Of a DNA stretch of 18,035 bases, positions 16,885 to 18,035 are shown piece after piece. Source of the stretch: Myxococcota bacterium (GTDB lineage: Bacteria; Myxococcota; Polyangia; GCA-2747355; JAKLHH01); the NCBI GenBank assembly GCA_022710245.1, contig JAKLHH010000025.1, positions 1 to 18,035 of the forward strand, written 5' to 3'. The position numbers and the translations under genes were made by a program. Numbering within the stretch: the first letter of the stretch is position 1; the number at the start of each line of letters is the position of its first letter. The notes under the pieces are model-generated. The model was given only the letters and a program-made list of their open reading frames with translations, was not told where the DNA came from and did not search any database.

Positions 16885-16922
16885 CGACGCTGACGACGCT
16901 GCATTGACGCCTGGAGAGCCCC

Positions 16923-16952
16923 GGCGCATAGTGCGCCGCCACTGAGGCGGCG
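16923..16952. other. Overlapping alternative hairpins after cydB
   Basis: Two perfect stem-loops share bases 16934-16937 and so exclude each other: GGCGCA-TAG-TGCGCC (16923-16937) and CGCCGCC-ACTGA-GGCGGCG (16934-16952). Neither is followed by a T-run, so this is not a textbook intrinsic terminator. The second ends 7 bases before the esterase start codon and would hide its ribosome-binding region. Confidence 0.4.
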
Positions 16953-16959
16953 GTGCGAG

Positions 16960-18035
16960 ATGCGTCTGCGACGGATGACGGTGATGGTGGGGTTGCTGCT
17001 GGTCGGCTGCGACCAGGGCGCGCCGGGAGCCGACGCGCGCCCGGCGGTCGAGGCAGCGCGAGAGGCAGCGGCGGCGCCCGAGGCCGCCCCACGCCTCGAC
17101 GGCGAGCCCGCGGACCGCACGCAGCAGCCCTTGCCCGAGGCAGGCGCTCCCGACGCAGACAGGCCCAGGCCCGATGCCGCCAGGCTCGACGCGCCCAAGC
17201 CCACCGTCGACGCGCCCAAGCCCACCGTCGACGCGCCCAAGCCCGCCGTCGACGCGCCCAAGCCCACCGTCGACGCGCCCAAGCCCGGCCTCGACGCCCC
17301 CAAGCCCACCGTCGACGCCCCCAAGCCCGCCGTCGACGCCCCCAAGCCCACCGTCGACGCGCCCAAGCCCGCCGTCGACGCCCCCAAGCCCGCCGTCGAC
17401 GCGCCCAAGCCCTCCGTCGACGCCCCCAAGCCCACCGTCGACGCGCCCAAGCCCACCGTCGACGCGCCGGCACCGCCGGCGCTCGTGCCGGTGACCAGCT
17501 TCGGCAGTAACCCCGGCGGCCTCAAGCTCTACAAGCTGGTGCCCACGCAGATGCCAGCCTCGGCGCCGCTGCTGCTGGTGCTGCACGGCTGCCAGATGGA
17601 CGCGGCCACGTACGCGACCGCCTCGGGCTGGAGCACCCTCGCCCAGGCGCGCAAGTTCTACGTCGCCTACGCCGAGCAGCCGCTCGCCAACAACTCGCTC
17701 CGCTGCTTCAACTGGTTCCTCGCCGGCTCCTCCGCGCGCGACCAGGGCGAGGCGCTCTCGCTCAAGCAGATGATCGACAAGATGAAGGCCGACCACTCGA
17801 TCGATCCCAAGCGGGTCTTCGTGACCGGGCTCTCGGCCGGCGGCGCGCAGGCCGCGAACCTGATGGCGGACTACCCGGAGCTGATCAGCGGCGGCGCGAT
17901 CATGAGCGGCATGCCGGCCGGCTGCGCCAGCGACGTCTTCGGCTACTACGCCTGCATGAGCGGCACCGACAAGACCCCCGCCGCCTGGAGCGCGCTGGTC
18001 AAGGCCGCCAGCCCCGGTCACCTCGGCAGCTACCC
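16960..18035 (+). CDS. PHB-depolymerase-type esterase lipoprotein (3' end outside window)
   Basis: The visible 358 residues form an exported esterase. A short basic start (MRLRR) and hydrophobic run end in LLLVGC, a lipobox (Cys17). Residues about 18-76 are a low-complexity linker, followed by 13 tandem heptapeptides DAPKP(T/A/G/S)(V/L) at 77-167. The catalytic domain then begins: LLLVLHGCQMD (oxyanion region), YATASGW, then VTGLSAGGAQAANLMADYP with nucleophile Ser292 in the G-x-S-x-G box. This is the PHB-depolymerase/LpqC-like (Esterase_phd) pattern; the catalytic Asp and His would lie beyond the edge. Actual substrate could be a polyester, or feruloyl/acetyl esters. The repeat linker probably projects the enzyme from the membrane. 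There is no good Shine-Dalgarno; ATG 16975 (codon 6) is an alternative start. Confidence 0.87.
   Translation, partial: MRLRRMTVMVGLLLVGCDQGAPGADARPAVEAAREAAAAPEAAPRLDGEPADRTQQPLPEAGAPDADRPRPDAARLDAPKPTVDAPKPTVDAPKPAVDAPKPTVDAPKPGLDAPKPTVDAPKPAVDAPKPTVDAPKPAVDAPKPAVDAPKPSVDAPKPTVDAPKPTVDAPAPPALVPVTSFGSNPGGLKLYKLVPTQMPASAPLLLVLHGCQMDAATYATASGWSTLAQARKFYVAYAEQPLANNSLRCFNWFLAGSSARDQGEALSLKQMIDKMKADHSIDPKRVFVTGLSAGGAQAANLMADYPELISGGAIMSGMPAGCASDVFGYYACMSGTDKTPAAWSALVKAASPGHLGSY
17188..17460 (+). repeat. 13 x 21-bp in-frame tandem repeat
   Basis: Thirteen uninterrupted 21-bp units encode the heptapeptide DAPKPTV and variants. Variation is almost confined to the Ala-2 codon wobble (GCG or GCC), the first base of codon 6 (ACC, GCC, TCC) and one GGC-CTC unit. 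The unit length is a multiple of three, so gain or loss of copies would change linker length without shifting frame. A partial unit (GACGCGCC) follows. Confidence 0.97.

Noticed and set aside
16885..16959. Rho-independent terminator after cydB
   Set aside because: Hairpins exist but no T-run follows either on the plus strand.
17188..17460. CRISPR array
   Set aside because: Units abut with no spacers and encode an in-frame peptide repeat.
15739..18021. 760-residue minus-strand open frame with GGLGRVD repeats
   Set aside because: The repeats are the reverse complement of the DAPKP linker and the rest mirrors cydB; the plus-strand reading has signal peptide, lipobox and catalytic motifs.
1..18035. 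Sigma-54 (-24/-12) promoter that the kinase/activator might control
   Set aside because: GG-N10-GC was looked for by eye upstream of genes; near matches such as TGGCCCGCTTGC at about 14468 have wrong spacing and lie in coding sequence.
1..18035. tRNA, rRNA, insertion sequences or prophage genes
   Set aside because: Nothing resembling them was recognised on either strand; composition is uniform apart from the AT-richer tetR/cydA spacer.

Overview
The window is very GC-rich and shows strong third-position G/C bias. Long spurious open frames lie opposite nearly every gene. Several gene types point to a myxobacterium-like Myxococcota (former Deltaproteobacteria): many lipoproteins with low-complexity Asp/Pro/Ala linkers, a giant protein that joins a Ser/Thr kinase to a sigma-54 activator, and Cys-rich 'YCDL.T..C..GC' surface proteins. 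This is inference from gene content; no rRNA or tRNA is present to test it.

Layout. (1) 1-6519, minus strand: a 1669-residue Ser/Thr kinase / P-loop ATPase / TPR-like / GAF / sigma-54 AAA+ / Fis-HTH protein. A GH31 glycosidase lipoprotein follows with a 4-base GTGA overlap and runs off the left edge exactly at its predicted acid/base residue. (2) 6624-7892: two small divergent lipoprotein genes of unknown function, both Cys-containing. (3) 7935-14266, minus strand: a tightly packed tetR - tolC-like - membrane fusion protein - RND permease operon. Two of its three junctions are ATGA overlaps. The promoter has a perfect TTGACA -35 box and a 15-bp perfect inverted repeat between -35 and -10, the likely TetR operator. 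(4) 14453-16884, plus strand: cydA-cydB, a cytochrome bd-type quinol oxidase with a short Q-loop, divergent from the efflux operon. (5) 16960 to the right edge: a lipoprotein PHB-depolymerase-type esterase. Its catalytic domain is held away from the membrane by 13 exact-length 21-bp repeats encoding DAPKP(T/A/G/S)(V/L).

How the parts work together. The efflux genes form a complete tripartite RND pump under a local repressor. cydAB forms a terminal oxidase and shares the 186-bp divergent control region with that repressor gene. The kinase/activator is a one-polypeptide signal processor whose coupled partner is a surface glycosidase, so a sugar- or surface-linked response is plausible but unproven.

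Most unusual features: the kinase-to-sigma-54 fusion; a pair of hairpin repeats with compensatory base changes inserted in frame in its kinase lobe; the possibly leaderless start of that gene; and the tandem-repeat linker of the esterase.
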